Positions 7,891 to 17,048 of a stretch of 64,000 nucleotides of DNA are shown here, piece after piece. The DNA lies in the NCBI RefSeq assembly GCF_006337165.1, contig NZ_CP040896.1:4774001-4838000 (forward strand), read 5' to 3'. The number at the start of each line of letters is the position of its first letter. Within the stretch, counting starts at the first letter, position 1. Under the pieces are notes generated by a model, which saw only the letters and a program-made list of their open reading frames with translations, had not been told where the DNA came from and searched no databases. Source of the DNA: Hymenobacter jejuensis. GTDB lineage: Bacteria > Bacteroidota > Bacteroidia > Cytophagales > Hymenobacteraceae. The position numbers and the translations under genes were made by a program.

Positions 7891-9801
7891 TTACTTCTTC
7901 CCCTCGATAATCTCATCCACCACATTCGGGTCAAGGAGCGTGGTGGTGTCGCCGAGGTTGCTGGTGTCGCCTTCGGCTACTTTGCGCAGGATGCGGCGCA
8001 TGATTTTGCCGGAACGCGTTTTGGGCAGCCCCGTGACCAGCTGAATCTTATCGGGACGGGCGATTTTGCCGATTTCGGCCACTACCGTTTCGATGATGCT
8101 GGCTTCCACGTAGATGGCTTCTTCCTTGGAAATTTTCTCCCGACAAATCACGTAAGCGTAGATGCCCTGCCCTTTTACGTCGTGCGGATAGCCCACTACG
8201 GCGCTTTCTACCACGTGCGAGTTCTGGTTGATGGCATTCTCGATTTCGGCCGTGCCGAAGCGGTGCCCCGATACGTTGATCACGTCGTCGACGCGACCAA
8301 TGATGCGGTAAAGACCTTCTTCGTCGCGGCGGGCGCCGTCGCCGGTGAAGTAGTACCCCGGATACGGCGCAAAATAGGTTTGGCGGCACCGCTCGTGGTC
8401 GCCGTAGGTGGTGCGAATGATGCCCGGCCACGGATACTTGATGGCCAAGTAGCCTTCCTCATCGTTGCCCTCAATTTCCTTGCCTTCCTGCGAAAGCAGC
8501 ACCGGCTGCACGCCCGGTAGCGGTAGTCCCGCGCGTGCCGGTTTGCTGGGCGTAATGCCCGCCAAAGCCGAAATCATGATGCCGCCGGTTTCGGTTTGCC
8601 ACCACGTATCCACCACGGGGCAGCGCTCTTTGCCTACGTGCGTGTAGTACCAATGCCAGGCTTCTTCGTTGATGGGCTCCCCCACCGATCCCAGAACCCG
8701 CAGTGAATCAAGCGAATAGCTTAACACGTTATCCAGCGGCGTAGCCATCAGCGACCGGATAGCCGTGGGCGCCGTGTAAAACACCGAAACGCTGTGTTTA
8801 TCAATGACTTCCCAGAAGCGCCCGGCGCTCGGATACGTCGGGATGCCCTCAAACATGAGCGTGGTGGCGCCGCTCAGCAACGGGCCGTACAACAAGTACG
8901 TGTGGCCCGTAACCCAGCCGATGTCGGCGGTGCACCAGTATACATCGTTCTCGTTGACCTGAAACACGTTGCGGAAGGTATAATCGGCCCATACCATGTA
9001 GCCGGCCTGCGTGTGCACCACGCCCTTGGGCTTGCCCGTCGAGCCGCTCGTGTAGAGGATAAAGAGCAGGTCTTCGGCGTCCATCTCCTCGGCCGGCGAG
9101 GTTTTCTCCACTTCTTCCAGCTCCTCGTGCAGCCACACGTCGCGGCCTTCCACCATGTTGACGGGCCAGCCCAAGTGCTCGGTTACGATGACGCGGCGCA
9201 CGCTGGGGCAATGATGCAGGGCATCGTCGACGACGCGTTTTACAGGAATCTGCTTGTCGCCGCGGTTTAGGCCGTCGGAAGTCAGCACCACACTGGCTTG
9301 GGCGTCGTTCACCCGATCCGAGATGGCATTGGCCGAGAAACCCGCGAAAATTACCGAATGCACTGCGCCCACGCGGGCGCACGCCAGCACCGCAATCGCC
9401 AACTGCGGAATCATGGGCATGTAGATGCACACGCGGTCGCCCTTCTCTACTCCGTTGTTTTGCAGCACGTTAGCAAACTTGCATACCTCTTGGTGCAGCT
9501 CGCGGTAAGTGTAGCGAATCTGGCGGGTTTTGGGATCGTTAGGCTCCCAGATAAGCGCCAGTTTGTTGCCGCGCGTGGCCAAATGGCGATCGAGGCAATT
9601 TTCGGTGATGTTGAGTTTTGCCCCCTTAAACCACTTGTTGTGGCCTTCCACCATATCCGACTCCAAGATTGTATCCCACTTGCGGCGCCAGGAAAAAGGC
9701 TCAGCAATGTCGGCCCAAAACTGTTCGGGGTTTTCGGTGCTGCGGCGGTAGGCCTCTTCGTATTCTTCAATTGACTGAATGCGAGCGTGTTGTGCGGGCA
9801 T
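7891..9801 (-). CDS. acs: Acetyl-CoA synthetase
   Basis: A 636-residue AMP-forming acetate:CoA ligase, which turns acetate into acetyl-CoA in the cytoplasm. Adenylate-forming motifs are 'LLFILYTSGSTGKPKGVVHT' (P-loop-like A3), 'DTWWQTETGG' (Trp pocket and A5), 'YFTGDGARRDEEGLYRI' (A7), 'GRVDDVINVSGHRFGTAEIE' (A8) and 'LPKTRSGKIMRRILR' (A10, the Lys that is acetylated in known Acs enzymes). The ATG at 9801 is chosen because the longer frame would begin with TTG at 9834. It is the last gene of a carboxylate locus, separated from prpE by 129 bases that hold a hairpin, so it may have its own promoter. Confidence 0.95.
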   Translation of the reverse strand: MPAQHARIQSIEEYEEAYRRSTENPEQFWADIAEPFSWRRKWDTILESDMVEGHNKWFKGAKLNITENCLDRHLATRGNKLALIWEPNDPKTRQIRYTYRELHQEVCKFANVLQNNGVEKGDRVCIYMPMIPQLAIAVLACARVGAVHSVIFAGFSANAISDRVNDAQASVVLTSDGLNRGDKQIPVKRVVDDALHHCPSVRRVIVTEHLGWPVNMVEGRDVWLHEELEEVEKTSPAEEMDAEDLLFILYTSGSTGKPKGVVHTQAGYMVWADYTFRNVFQVNENDVYWCTADIGWVTGHTYLLYGPLLSGATTLMFEGIPTYPSAGRFWEVIDKHSVSVFYTAPTAIRSLMATPLDNVLSYSLDSLRVLGSVGEPINEEAWHWYYTHVGKERCPVVDTWWQTETGGIMISALAGITPSKPARAGLPLPGVQPVLLSQEGKEIEGNDEEGYLAIKYPWPGIIRTTYGDHERCRQTYFAPYPGYYFTGDGARRDEEGLYRIIGRVDDVINVSGHRFGTAEIENAINQNSHVVESAVVGYPHDVKGQGIYAYVICREKISKEEAIYVEASIIETVVAEIGKIARPDKIQLVTGLPKTRSGKIMRRILRKVAEGDTSNLGDTTTLLDPNVVDEIIEGKK

Positions 9802-9866
9802 AACGGTAGGAATTTTAGTAAGGAGGAAGTTCAAGAAGTGTCTTTACGGTCAGAATTTCAATAGTC

Positions 9867-9914
9867 GGGCTAAAACTCTCTGCTTTTTAAAGACCTAAAG
9901 GCAGGTTTTAGCCC
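9867..9914 (-). terminator. Hairpin between prpE and acs
   Basis: GGGCTAAAA (9867-9875) pairs with TTTTAGCCC (9906-9914), and CTGC pairs with GCAG inside. The hairpin starts 17 bases after the prpE stop on the minus strand. It could terminate the upstream operon or attenuate read-through into acs. The T run is weak. Confidence 0.5.
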
Positions 9915-9930
9915 TCGTGAGGAGGCCAAA

Positions 9931-11865
9931 TCAAGTACTGTCTTTTTCAAAAGCCAGTCCAACCTGGCGCCGCACCAGTACTGCGCGTATTTCATCCAGA
10001 ATTGCGGGGTCATCGATAGTGGACGGCATAGTAAATGCTTCTCCATCAGCAAGTTGGCGCATACTTTTGCGTAAAATCTTGCCGGAGCGTGTTTTGGGTA
10101 ACCTCTTGACTACTAAGGCATTGCGAAAGCTTGCTAATGCCCCGATTTGGTCGCGAATCAACTGCACCAATTCCTGCTCCAACTGCTCCTCGCCAATTGT
10201 ATATCCATCTTTCAGTACCACCAGCCCGACAGGCCGTTGGCCTCGTAACGGGCAAGCGATGCCCAAAACGGCACATTCGGCAACGGCCGGGTGTGCGGCC
10301 AGCAACTCCTCCATCTCGCCCGTACTCAGACGGTGGCCCGCAACGTTGATGACATCATCGACGCGGCCCATGATGAAAAAATAGCCCTCCGCGTCGCGGA
10401 AACCGCCATCTCCGCTGAGGTAGTAGCCCGGAAAAGTCGTCAGGTAGCTTTGGCGGAAGCGTTCGTCGTCGTGCCACAAGGTGGGCAGGCAGCCCGGCGG
10501 CAACGGCAGACGCACCGCCACCAGGCCCGTGTGCGTCGGGGGCAGCGGCTCCCCGGCTTCGTCGAGAATCTGCACGTCGTAGCCGGGTACCGGATGGCCT
10601 GCCGAGCCGGCACGAGGCGGCGGCATCTCGCTCAGGCCCACCATGGTAGCCAGCATCGGCCAGCCCGATTCGGTTTGCCACCAATGATCGATTACCGGCA
10701 CGCTCAACGTGCGAGCGGCCCACTCGTAGGTAGCCGGATCGCAGCGCTCGCCGGCCAGAAACAGGTAGCGCAAGCTTGTAAGGTCGTAGTGCTGGGCAAG
10801 CTGTCCTTCGGCGTCTTCCTTTTTAATGGCTCGAATGGCGGTTGGAGCCGTGAACAACACCTGCACTCTGTGCTCGGCCACCACCCGCCAGAACGTGCCC
10901 GCATCCGGCGTGCGAACCGGCTTCCCTTCAAACAGCACCGAGGTACACCCCTGAAACAGAGGGCCATATACGATGTAGCTGTGCCCTACTGCCCACCCAA
11001 TATCGGAGGCGGCCCAAAACACCTCGCCTGGCTGCATGCCATAAATCGCGGACATGCTGTATTTAAGTGCCACGGCGTGCCCGCCGTTGTCGCGCACCAC
11101 GCCCTTGGGCTTGCCCGTGGTGCCGCTCGTGTAAAGGATATACAGCGGGTCGGTGGCTTCGACGGAAACGCAGCCCACCTGCGGAGCTTGCATCACTTTC
11201 TGGTAGTCCACGTCGCGGCCGCTTTGCATATCTGCCTGAGCAAAAGGGCGTTGCAAAATGACAGTATGCGCAGGCTTGAAGCTGGCTTTCTCAATGGCGG
11301 CATCCAGCAGCGGCTTGTAAGGTATCACTTTGTCGAACTCCATGCCGCCCGATGCCGACACAATCACCCGCGGCTGGGCATCGTCGATGCGGACTGCCAG
11401 CTCGTGGGGCGCAAAGCCGCCAAACACCACCGAATGCACCGCCCCGAGGCGCGCGCAAGCCAACATGGCCACCACCGCTTCGGGCACGTTGGGCATGTAA
11501 ATAATTACCCGGTCTCCTTTTTCCACGCCCAACTGGCGCAAGCCACCTGCGAAGTGTGCTGTGCGGTCGAGTAGCTCGCGGTAGGTAATGCGGCTGACGG
11601 TATTGGTAACGGGCGAATCATAAATCAGGGCTACTTGCTCGCCGCGGCCGAAGTGCACGTGGTGATCGAGGGCCAAATAGCTGGTATTGAGCCGGCTACC
11701 TGGGAACCAGCGGTACAAGCCCTGCGCATCGGTAGTCAGCATCTCGGTGGGCGGCTCAAACCACTGAATCTGTTGGGCTTGCTCCTCCCAGAAAGCGGCC
11801 GGATCGGCCAGACTAGCGGCATAAGCCTCTGCGTAGGGTAATGCGGGTGGGGAAACGGGTTTCAT
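9931..11865 (-). CDS. prpE: Propionyl-CoA synthetase-type acyl-CoA ligase
   Basis: A 644-residue AMP-forming acyl-CoA ligase closer to PrpE/ACSS3 than to Acs. It has 'SASGGMEFDKVIPYKPLLDAAIE', a stretch typical of propionyl-CoA synthetases, together with 'LYILYTSGTTGKPKGVVRDNG', 'IDHWWQTESGWPM', 'YLSGDGGFRDAEGYFFIMG' and the C-terminal 'LPKTRSGKILRKSMRQ' with the acetylatable Lys. It would activate propionate or another short acid. It lies 31 bases after the response regulator gene on the same strand, so the kinase, receiver and ligase form one operon. Exact chain-length preference cannot be read from sequence. Confidence 0.88.
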   Translation of the reverse strand: MKPVSPPALPYAEAYAASLADPAAFWEEQAQQIQWFEPPTEMLTTDAQGLYRWFPGSRLNTSYLALDHHVHFGRGEQVALIYDSPVTNTVSRITYRELLDRTAHFAGGLRQLGVEKGDRVIIYMPNVPEAVVAMLACARLGAVHSVVFGGFAPHELAVRIDDAQPRVIVSASGGMEFDKVIPYKPLLDAAIEKASFKPAHTVILQRPFAQADMQSGRDVDYQKVMQAPQVGCVSVEATDPLYILYTSGTTGKPKGVVRDNGGHAVALKYSMSAIYGMQPGEVFWAASDIGWAVGHSYIVYGPLFQGCTSVLFEGKPVRTPDAGTFWRVVAEHRVQVLFTAPTAIRAIKKEDAEGQLAQHYDLTSLRYLFLAGERCDPATYEWAARTLSVPVIDHWWQTESGWPMLATMVGLSEMPPPRAGSAGHPVPGYDVQILDEAGEPLPPTHTGLVAVRLPLPPGCLPTLWHDDERFRQSYLTTFPGYYLSGDGGFRDAEGYFFIMGRVDDVINVAGHRLSTGEMEELLAAHPAVAECAVLGIACPLRGQRPVGLVVLKDGYTIGEEQLEQELVQLIRDQIGALASFRNALVVKRLPKTRSGKILRKSMRQLADGEAFTMPSTIDDPAILDEIRAVLVRRQVGLAFEKDST

Positions 11866-11896
11866 GGCCTCTGAAAATAAAAAGGCATCTATCTGA

Positions 11897-12286
11897 TTAC
11901 GAAGCAGTTGGCGCAGCGACTAGCTCCCTGACTTTTTCCATGAGCTGACGCGTACTGAAGGGTTTCGGAATGTAGAGATCGGCGCCGACGTCGTAGCCCT
12001 TCTGAATGTCGGCTTCTTTGCTCTTGGCACTCAAGAAGATAACCTTCGTGGTTTGCCGTTCGGGGCGGGTTTTGACGTGGCGACACACTTGGTACCCGTC
12101 GACGTCGGGCATCATCACATCCAGCAGAATCACGTCGAAAGCGGTCTGCTCAACGGCTTCCAGCGCCTCCGTGCCGTTGCGGGCAATGCTAACCTGATAG
12201 CCGTTTTTGCGCATCAAAAATTCGAGCGACATCACAATGTTGGGCTCGTCATCGACGATTAAAACCCGGGTTGTATTCATAGCCAT
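11897..12286 (-). CDS. Single-domain response regulator (receiver only)
   Basis: A 129-residue CheY-like receiver. The acidic pocket is D12-D13, the phospho-acceptor is D56 ('VILLDVMMPDVDG'), the switch Ser is S86 ('IFLSAK') and the conserved Lys is K108 ('YIPKPFS'). The protein ends about 15 residues after the last helix, so there is no DNA-binding or enzyme output domain. It lies 23 bases after the symporter-kinase gene on the same strand and is presumably its partner. In known CrbS/CrbR and CbrA/CbrB systems the partner regulator carries a DNA-binding domain, so signalling here must pass through protein contact or another regulator. Confidence 0.93.
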   Translation of the reverse strand: MAMNTTRVLIVDDEPNIVMSLEFLMRKNGYQVSIARNGTEALEAVEQTAFDVILLDVMMPDVDGYQVCRHVKTRPERQTTKVIFLSAKSKEADIQKGYDVGADLYIPKPFSTRQLMEKVRELVAAPTAS

Positions 12287-12309
12287 GGTAAAGGGTGCGG
12301 TCGGCGTGA

Positions 12310-15069
12310 TTACTTGCTAAGTTCCTCAGCAGGAAGCTCAAAGGAGAAGCAGGCGCCTTGCTCGGGTTCGCTCTCAACCCAGATGCGGCCGGCGTGCAGC
12401 TCCACAATTTTTTTGGTGATGGCCAGCCCCAGCCCCGAGCCTTCGGGCTTGCGCGTGGTTTGGTTCTGGGCCTGAAAAAACTTATCGAAAATGAGGGTGT
12501 GAAACGCCGGATCGATGCCCTTGCCGTTGTCGGTGACGCTGATGCGCACGGCGGTGCCGGCGGCTTCGGCGCTTACCCCAATGCGGCCTTCGCCATCGGG
12601 CCGGCACGATTTCACTGCGTTAGAAAGCAGATTGACAAGCACTTGCATCAGGCGATCGCGGTCGCCGGTAAGGTTGGGTAAGCCGGGCGGCACCGCTACG
12701 TCGAGGCGGATTTGCTTGTCGCGCAGGAGCTGCCCCACCGAGTCGATGGCGTCGTTGACCACTTCGGCCACATCCAGCAGCGCCCGCTCCAGGGTGGCCT
12801 TTCCCGACTCAAATTTCTCCAGATCCAGCACCAGCGTAATGAGGCGGCTTAGGCGTTCGGCTTCTTTAGTGATGGTGTGCTGAAACCGCAGGCGCTCTTC
12901 TTCCTCCAGATCGGGGTTGTCGGACAGGATTTCGGACAGCGCCCGAATGCTGGTCAGGGGCGTGCGTAGCTCGTGCGTGACGGTGTACAAAAACTCGTCT
13001 TTGCGCATGTCGAGCTCCTGCAATTGCGTGTAGGCGTCGCGCAAATCGGCCGTGAGGTTCTGAAGCTGACGCGACTGCTTTTGCAGCTGCCGGTTGGCTT
13101 CCAAGAGTTGCTGCGACTCGCGCAGGATGCCTACTACGTTGTCGAAACTAATCTCTTCCGCCCCTACCGACGACGAGAGCAACAGCCGCGCCGACGCTGG
13201 CCCGATGCTGCCAGCCAACAGTTTTTCGGCGTAGGCCAAGAGACGCGGATCGGCAGTGGTGGCCGAAGTGTCGGCGGGATGCGCATCGGGAAAACGCTCG
13301 GCAAAAGCCCGTAACGCCTGGGTTGTGCGCTTTTTACCCAGAAACCCGTTGAGCAAAGCCCGTACGTCGGGCAGCGGTGCCGCGCCTTGCCACAACGAGG
13401 GGCCTTCGAACACGTTGCGGTAGCGAAATACATCGACAAATACGTCGGCTTGCCGCTGCTCCAGCGCCGAGGGCCGGCCGGCCAGCGACACGCCCACGTA
13501 CAGACCCACGTTGAAAAACCAGCTCCAGAATAAGCCGTGCGACAAATAATCGAGCCCGGTTAGTCCAAACAACGCAAACGGCCGCAGCCCGGCCAAGCCG
13601 AATACGCCCTGTTCGAGCCAAGCCGTCGGGAGCAGGTGCGGGCCGATCATGGTGGGCAGCACCAACGTGAAAAACCACAGCACGAACCCGCCCACAATGC
13701 CCGCCATCGCGCCTTGTTTTGTGCCGCCTTTCCAGTACAAACCGCCTAATACCACCGGCACAAATTGCGCTACCGCCGCAAACGACACCAGCCCAATGTT
13801 GACGAGCGGCAGCAAATGCCCCACCACCGTGTAATAGCCGTAAGCCAGCATTAACACGAACACCACGGCCAGCCGACGGCTTTGCAGCGCGGTTTGGCTG
13901 AGGTAGGCAAACCAGCGCGTCTGGGTCTGGGGCTGCACTACCGGAATGCGCACCAGCAACGGCATGAGCAGGTTGTTGCTCATCATTACGCTCAGTGCAA
14001 TGGTTTCGACGATGATCATGCTGCTGGCCGCCGACAGCCCGCCGAGATAAGTAAACAAAGCCAGCCACTGCTGCTCCGCCCCGAGCGGCAACGCCAGCAC
14101 AAAGGTATCGGCATCGAGGCCAGCGTGGCCGTAGAGCAGCTGTCCGCCAAAGGCAATGGGCAGCACAAAGAGGTTGATGACAATGAGATACAGCGGAAAC
14201 AGCCACATGGCTTTCCGCAGGTGCACCTCGTTTACATTTTCTACCACCGACACCTGAAACTGCCGCGGCAGCATCAGAATAGCGGCCATGCTCAGCAGCA
14301 GGAGCGTAAACCACTGCGCGCCGCTCACGCCGGCACCGTGCAACGTAAACAGCCGACTCAGGGCAGGCACGGCCGCGGCTTTCTCAAACACGTCGCCGAA
14401 GCCGTTGAACAGGCCAAACGTGACGAACACGCCCACCGCCAGAAACGCCACCAGCTTTACCAACGACTCCAGGGCTACGGCCAGCACCATGCCTTCGTGC
14501 CGCTCGGTGGCTTCCACGGAACGCACGCCGAAGATGATGGTGAAAAACGCCAGCGCCACGGTGGTAAACAGAGCCGAGCTTACGGCGGCCACGCCGCCGT
14601 TGGCGCCGGCTGTCATCGCTTCCGGCCCGCGCGTGATAATATCGAACGACCCGGCTATCGCTTTGATTTGCAGAGCGATATACGGGATAATTCCCAGCAC
14701 GCACACGACCGTCACGACGGCACCCAAGGAAGCGCTTTTGCCATAGCGCGCCGAGATAAAATCGGCAATGGAGGTCAGGCGCTGCAACCGACAGATGCGG
14801 ATGATTTTGCGCAGCACCAGCCACCAGGCCGGCGCCAACAACGTGGGACCCAGGAAAATACCCACAAACTCCAGCCCGTAATACGCTGCCCGCCCTACGC
14901 TGCCGTAGTACGTCCAGGCGGTGCAATACACAGCCATCGAGAGGGCATACACATAGGGGTTGCTTACGAGGCTTCGCCGCGTGGCCGAGCGGCGCTCAGC
15001 TGCGTAGGCGACCCCGAACAGCAACGCCAGGTAGCCGAATGAAAACCCTATGACAAGCAGCTTGGGCAT
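12310..15069 (-). CDS. Sodium/solute symporter-histidine kinase fusion (CbrA/CrbS type)
   Basis: A 919-residue sensor. Residues 1 to about 540 form a sodium:solute symporter domain with roughly 12-13 membrane helices ('LSMAVYCTAWTYYGSVGRAAYYG', 'SIADFISARYGKSASLGAVV', 'YLGGLSAASSMIIVETIALSVMMSNNLLMP'). A cytoplasmic linker and a coiled coil follow ('QQLLEANRQLQKQSRQLQNL'). The HisKA domain has the phospho-His in 'TVTHELRTPLTS', and the HATPase has the N box 'NLLSNAVKSC' and G boxes 'VTDNGKGID' and 'GSGLGLAITKKIVELH'. Related proteins (CbrA, CrbS) control acetate, amino-acid or histidine use. Here it is in one operon with a receiver and prpE and upstream of acs, so short-chain acids are the likely signal. 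Confidence 0.93.
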   Translation of the reverse strand: MPKLLVIGFSFGYLALLFGVAYAAERRSATRRSLVSNPYVYALSMAVYCTAWTYYGSVGRAAYYGLEFVGIFLGPTLLAPAWWLVLRKIIRICRLQRLTSIADFISARYGKSASLGAVVTVVCVLGIIPYIALQIKAIAGSFDIITRGPEAMTAGANGGVAAVSSALFTTVALAFFTIIFGVRSVEATERHEGMVLAVALESLVKLVAFLAVGVFVTFGLFNGFGDVFEKAAAVPALSRLFTLHGAGVSGAQWFTLLLLSMAAILMLPRQFQVSVVENVNEVHLRKAMWLFPLYLIVINLFVLPIAFGGQLLYGHAGLDADTFVLALPLGAEQQWLALFTYLGGLSAASSMIIVETIALSVMMSNNLLMPLLVRIPVVQPQTQTRWFAYLSQTALQSRRLAVVFVLMLAYGYYTVVGHLLPLVNIGLVSFAAVAQFVPVVLGGLYWKGGTKQGAMAGIVGGFVLWFFTLVLPTMIGPHLLPTAWLEQGVFGLAGLRPFALFGLTGLDYLSHGLFWSWFFNVGLYVGVSLAGRPSALEQRQADVFVDVFRYRNVFEGPSLWQGAAPLPDVRALLNGFLGKKRTTQALRAFAERFPDAHPADTSATTADPRLLAYAEKLLAGSIGPASARLLLSSSVGAEEISFDNVVGILRESQQLLEANRQLQKQSRQLQNLTADLRDAYTQLQELDMRKDEFLYTVTHELRTPLTSIRALSEILSDNPDLEEEERLRFQHTITKEAERLSRLITLVLDLEKFESGKATLERALLDVAEVVNDAIDSVGQLLRDKQIRLDVAVPPGLPNLTGDRDRLMQVLVNLLSNAVKSCRPDGEGRIGVSAEAAGTAVRISVTDNGKGIDPAFHTLIFDKFFQAQNQTTRKPEGSGLGLAITKKIVELHAGRIWVESEPEQGACFSFELPAEELSK

Positions 15070-15139
15070 CGGAGAAGTGGATAATCAGGCAAAAGGGTTA
15101 TTTCACAAACACTTGTCACACAATTACTTATGTATTGTA

Positions 15140-15367
15140 TTATTCCTCATGTTTCATGCGGGTAACCAGCCAGCCCGTGAGCACCACCACGGCAATCCAG
15201 GCGAGCAATACGTAGAGATACAGCACCGGCACCCCGCCAACTTTGCCGTCGTGGTCGAATACGGCTAGGAGCGGGAAATTGAGCAGAATGCCAAACAACA
15301 GAGTTATGAAAAGCAGCTGCTGGCCCCGGCGTTGCTCGGTTTGCTCCTGCGGCGACATCGAAGACAT
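15140..15367 (-). CDS. Small two-helix membrane protein beside the symporter-kinase
   Basis: About 75 residues with two predicted membrane helices ('LLFITLLFGILLNFPLLAVF' and 'VLYLYVLLAWIAVVVLTGWL') joined by a short polar loop, and a charged C-terminus 'TRMKHEE'. The start is uncertain: ATG at 15367 or 15358. It sits 70 bases upstream of the symporter-kinase on the same strand. Small two-helix proteins (for example YjcH, DUF485, or DUF4212) are encoded next to sodium/solute symporters such as ActP, in E. coli directly beside acs. This gene occupies the same position, so it may be an accessory subunit of the sensor. Family membership is an inference. Confidence 0.72.
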   Translation of the reverse strand: MSSMSPQEQTEQRRGQQLLFITLLFGILLNFPLLAVFDHDGKVGGVPVLYLYVLLAWIAVVVLTGWLVTRMKHEE

Positions 15368-15443
15368 GAGGCGATAAGTATCTGATGAACAAAAGGATAT
15401 AAACCCAGCAGCAGTGAGGTATAAAAGGTGGCCCCGACAGTAG

Positions 15444-15477
15444 AAAGTCCGTCGAACCAATGGTCCGACGGACTTTT
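15444..15477 (-). terminator. Terminator of the porin-permease unit
   Basis: AAAGTCCGTCG pairs with CGACGGACTTTT around an 11-base loop, 27 bases after the permease stop on the minus strand. It separates the porin/permease transcript from the sensor operon. Confidence 0.75.
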
Positions 15478-15503
15478 CACCAAAACAGGCTGGGAAAAAT
15501 CAA

Positions 15504-16982
15504 TCAGTCCATGATTTTAACGTTCCGCACATCTTTCATGTACGTAGAGCCCACAATCAAGCAAATCAGGGCCACAACTACTGGGTACACGAGGCCGAAA
15601 TAAATACTGTGCTCTTGTAAAAAGCCGCTGGGTTGAGTGGCTGCCCACGCTACCATAGCCGTGGCGATCAGCGGTACCAAGCCGCCGAAGATGCCATTGC
15701 CAATGTGGTAGGGCACCGACAGCGACGTGTAGCGCACTTTTGTAGGGAACAACTCCACGAGATACGCCGCGATAGGGCCGTACACCATTGTTACGAAAAG
15801 CACCAGACAGAACACTAACACTGTGAGGGCCAATACGTTGGGAGTAGCAGCCTGCATAACGGCGGGCACTGCCACGCCGGCGGCATCCACGGTAGCGGCG
15901 GTTTTTTCTGTTAGAGGGCCGGCGAATGCCTTCAGGCCGTAGAAAATCGGGATGGTGAAGAGTACCCCGCAGGCCAAACCCGTCATGATGATGCGTTTGC
16001 GGCCAATACGGTCGGAAAGGCCGCCGAAATACACAAAGAACGGCGTGGCAAATAGCAGCGCCAGGCACAGGATGGTACTGGCCGTCACGAGGTCAATTTT
16101 GAGAACGGTTTGGAGGAAAAAGTAGGCGTAAAACTGTCCCGTGTACCATACTACGCCTTGGCCCATGGTAGCCCCAAACAGGGCCAGCAACACCAAACGA
16201 CGGTTGACGGGTTCTACAAACGAATCGCGCAGCGGCGACTTGCTGGTGGTGCCTTCGGCTTTGGCCTTAGCAAACAGCGGCGACTCGTGCAGCTTGCGGC
16301 GGATGTAGTAGGAAGCAACAACCAAGATCAGGGAAATGAGGAACGGAATGCGCCAGCCCCACTCTTTAAATGCATCTTCGCCCACCGATAGGCGCGTGCC
16401 GACGATCACGGCAATGCTTACAAACAAGCCCAGCGTGGCGGTAGTCTGGATAAAGCTAGTGTAGTAGCCCCGGCGATTGTCGGGGGCGTGCTCGGCCACG
16501 TAGGTAGCTGCCCCGCCATACTCACCGCCCAGCGCCAAGCCCTGAATGGTGCGTAGCAGCACCAAGATCACGGGCGCCATCACCCCAATTCGCTCGTACG
16601 TCGGAATCAGGCCGATGCAGAATGTGGAACCGCCCATCAGCAGCAGCGTCAGCAGGAAGGTGTATTTGCGACCAACCAAATCGCCGATGCGCCCGAAAAA
16701 CACGGCGCCAAATGGCCGTACAACAAAGCCCACAGCAAAGGCTGCCAGTGTGCCCAGCATGGCTGCTACGGGGTCGGTTTTGGGGAAAAACAGCGTGGAG
16801 ATAATCGGGGCGAGCGAGCCGAAAATGTAGAAGTCGTACCACTCGATGACGGTACCCACCGACGAGGCCGTGATGACCTGCCAGATCTTGCTGACCGACA
16901 CGTTGTTGTTATCGTGTGCCGCGGCGGCGTCCACCGCCTGGTCCGCCCCGGCAAAGGGACGGCGAGGAATGCTTTGTTCCAT
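15504..16982 (-). CDS. MFS permease of the metabolite:H+ symporter (MHS) type
   Basis: A 492-residue major-facilitator transporter with 12 predicted helices. The family signature after helix 1 is 'SSVGTVIEWYDFYIFGSLAP', and the loop 2-3 motif is 'FGRIGDLVGRKYTFLLTLLLMG', both typical of MHS carriers (ProP, ShiA, KgtP, short-chain acid carriers). A second GRK motif, 'FGGLSDRIGRKRIIM', lies between helices 8 and 9. There is an N-terminal cytoplasmic extension of about 35 residues. The ATG at 16982 is preferred over 17048, which would overlap the porin stop. With the porin just upstream and acs/prpE downstream it probably imports a carboxylate. Confidence 0.9.
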   Translation of the reverse strand: MEQSIPRRPFAGADQAVDAAAAHDNNNVSVSKIWQVITASSVGTVIEWYDFYIFGSLAPIISTLFFPKTDPVAAMLGTLAAFAVGFVVRPFGAVFFGRIGDLVGRKYTFLLTLLLMGGSTFCIGLIPTYERIGVMAPVILVLLRTIQGLALGGEYGGAATYVAEHAPDNRRGYYTSFIQTTATLGLFVSIAVIVGTRLSVGEDAFKEWGWRIPFLISLILVVASYYIRRKLHESPLFAKAKAEGTTSKSPLRDSFVEPVNRRLVLLALFGATMGQGVVWYTGQFYAYFFLQTVLKIDLVTASTILCLALLFATPFFVYFGGLSDRIGRKRIIMTGLACGVLFTIPIFYGLKAFAGPLTEKTAATVDAAGVAVPAVMQAATPNVLALTVLVFCLVLFVTMVYGPIAAYLVELFPTKVRYTSLSVPYHIGNGIFGGLVPLIATAMVAWAATQPSGFLQEHSIYFGLVYPVVVALICLIVGSTYMKDVRNVKIMD

Positions 16983-17048
16983 AACTGAATACGGGTTGGA
17001 ATGAAGGGAATTTAGGAAGGGAGATTCAAAGACAAGCAAGGCTGTCAC

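Noticed and set aside
10291..11574. 427-codon plus-strand frame opposite prpE
   Set aside because: The sense strand encodes all adenylate-forming motifs; the antisense product has no recognisable domain.
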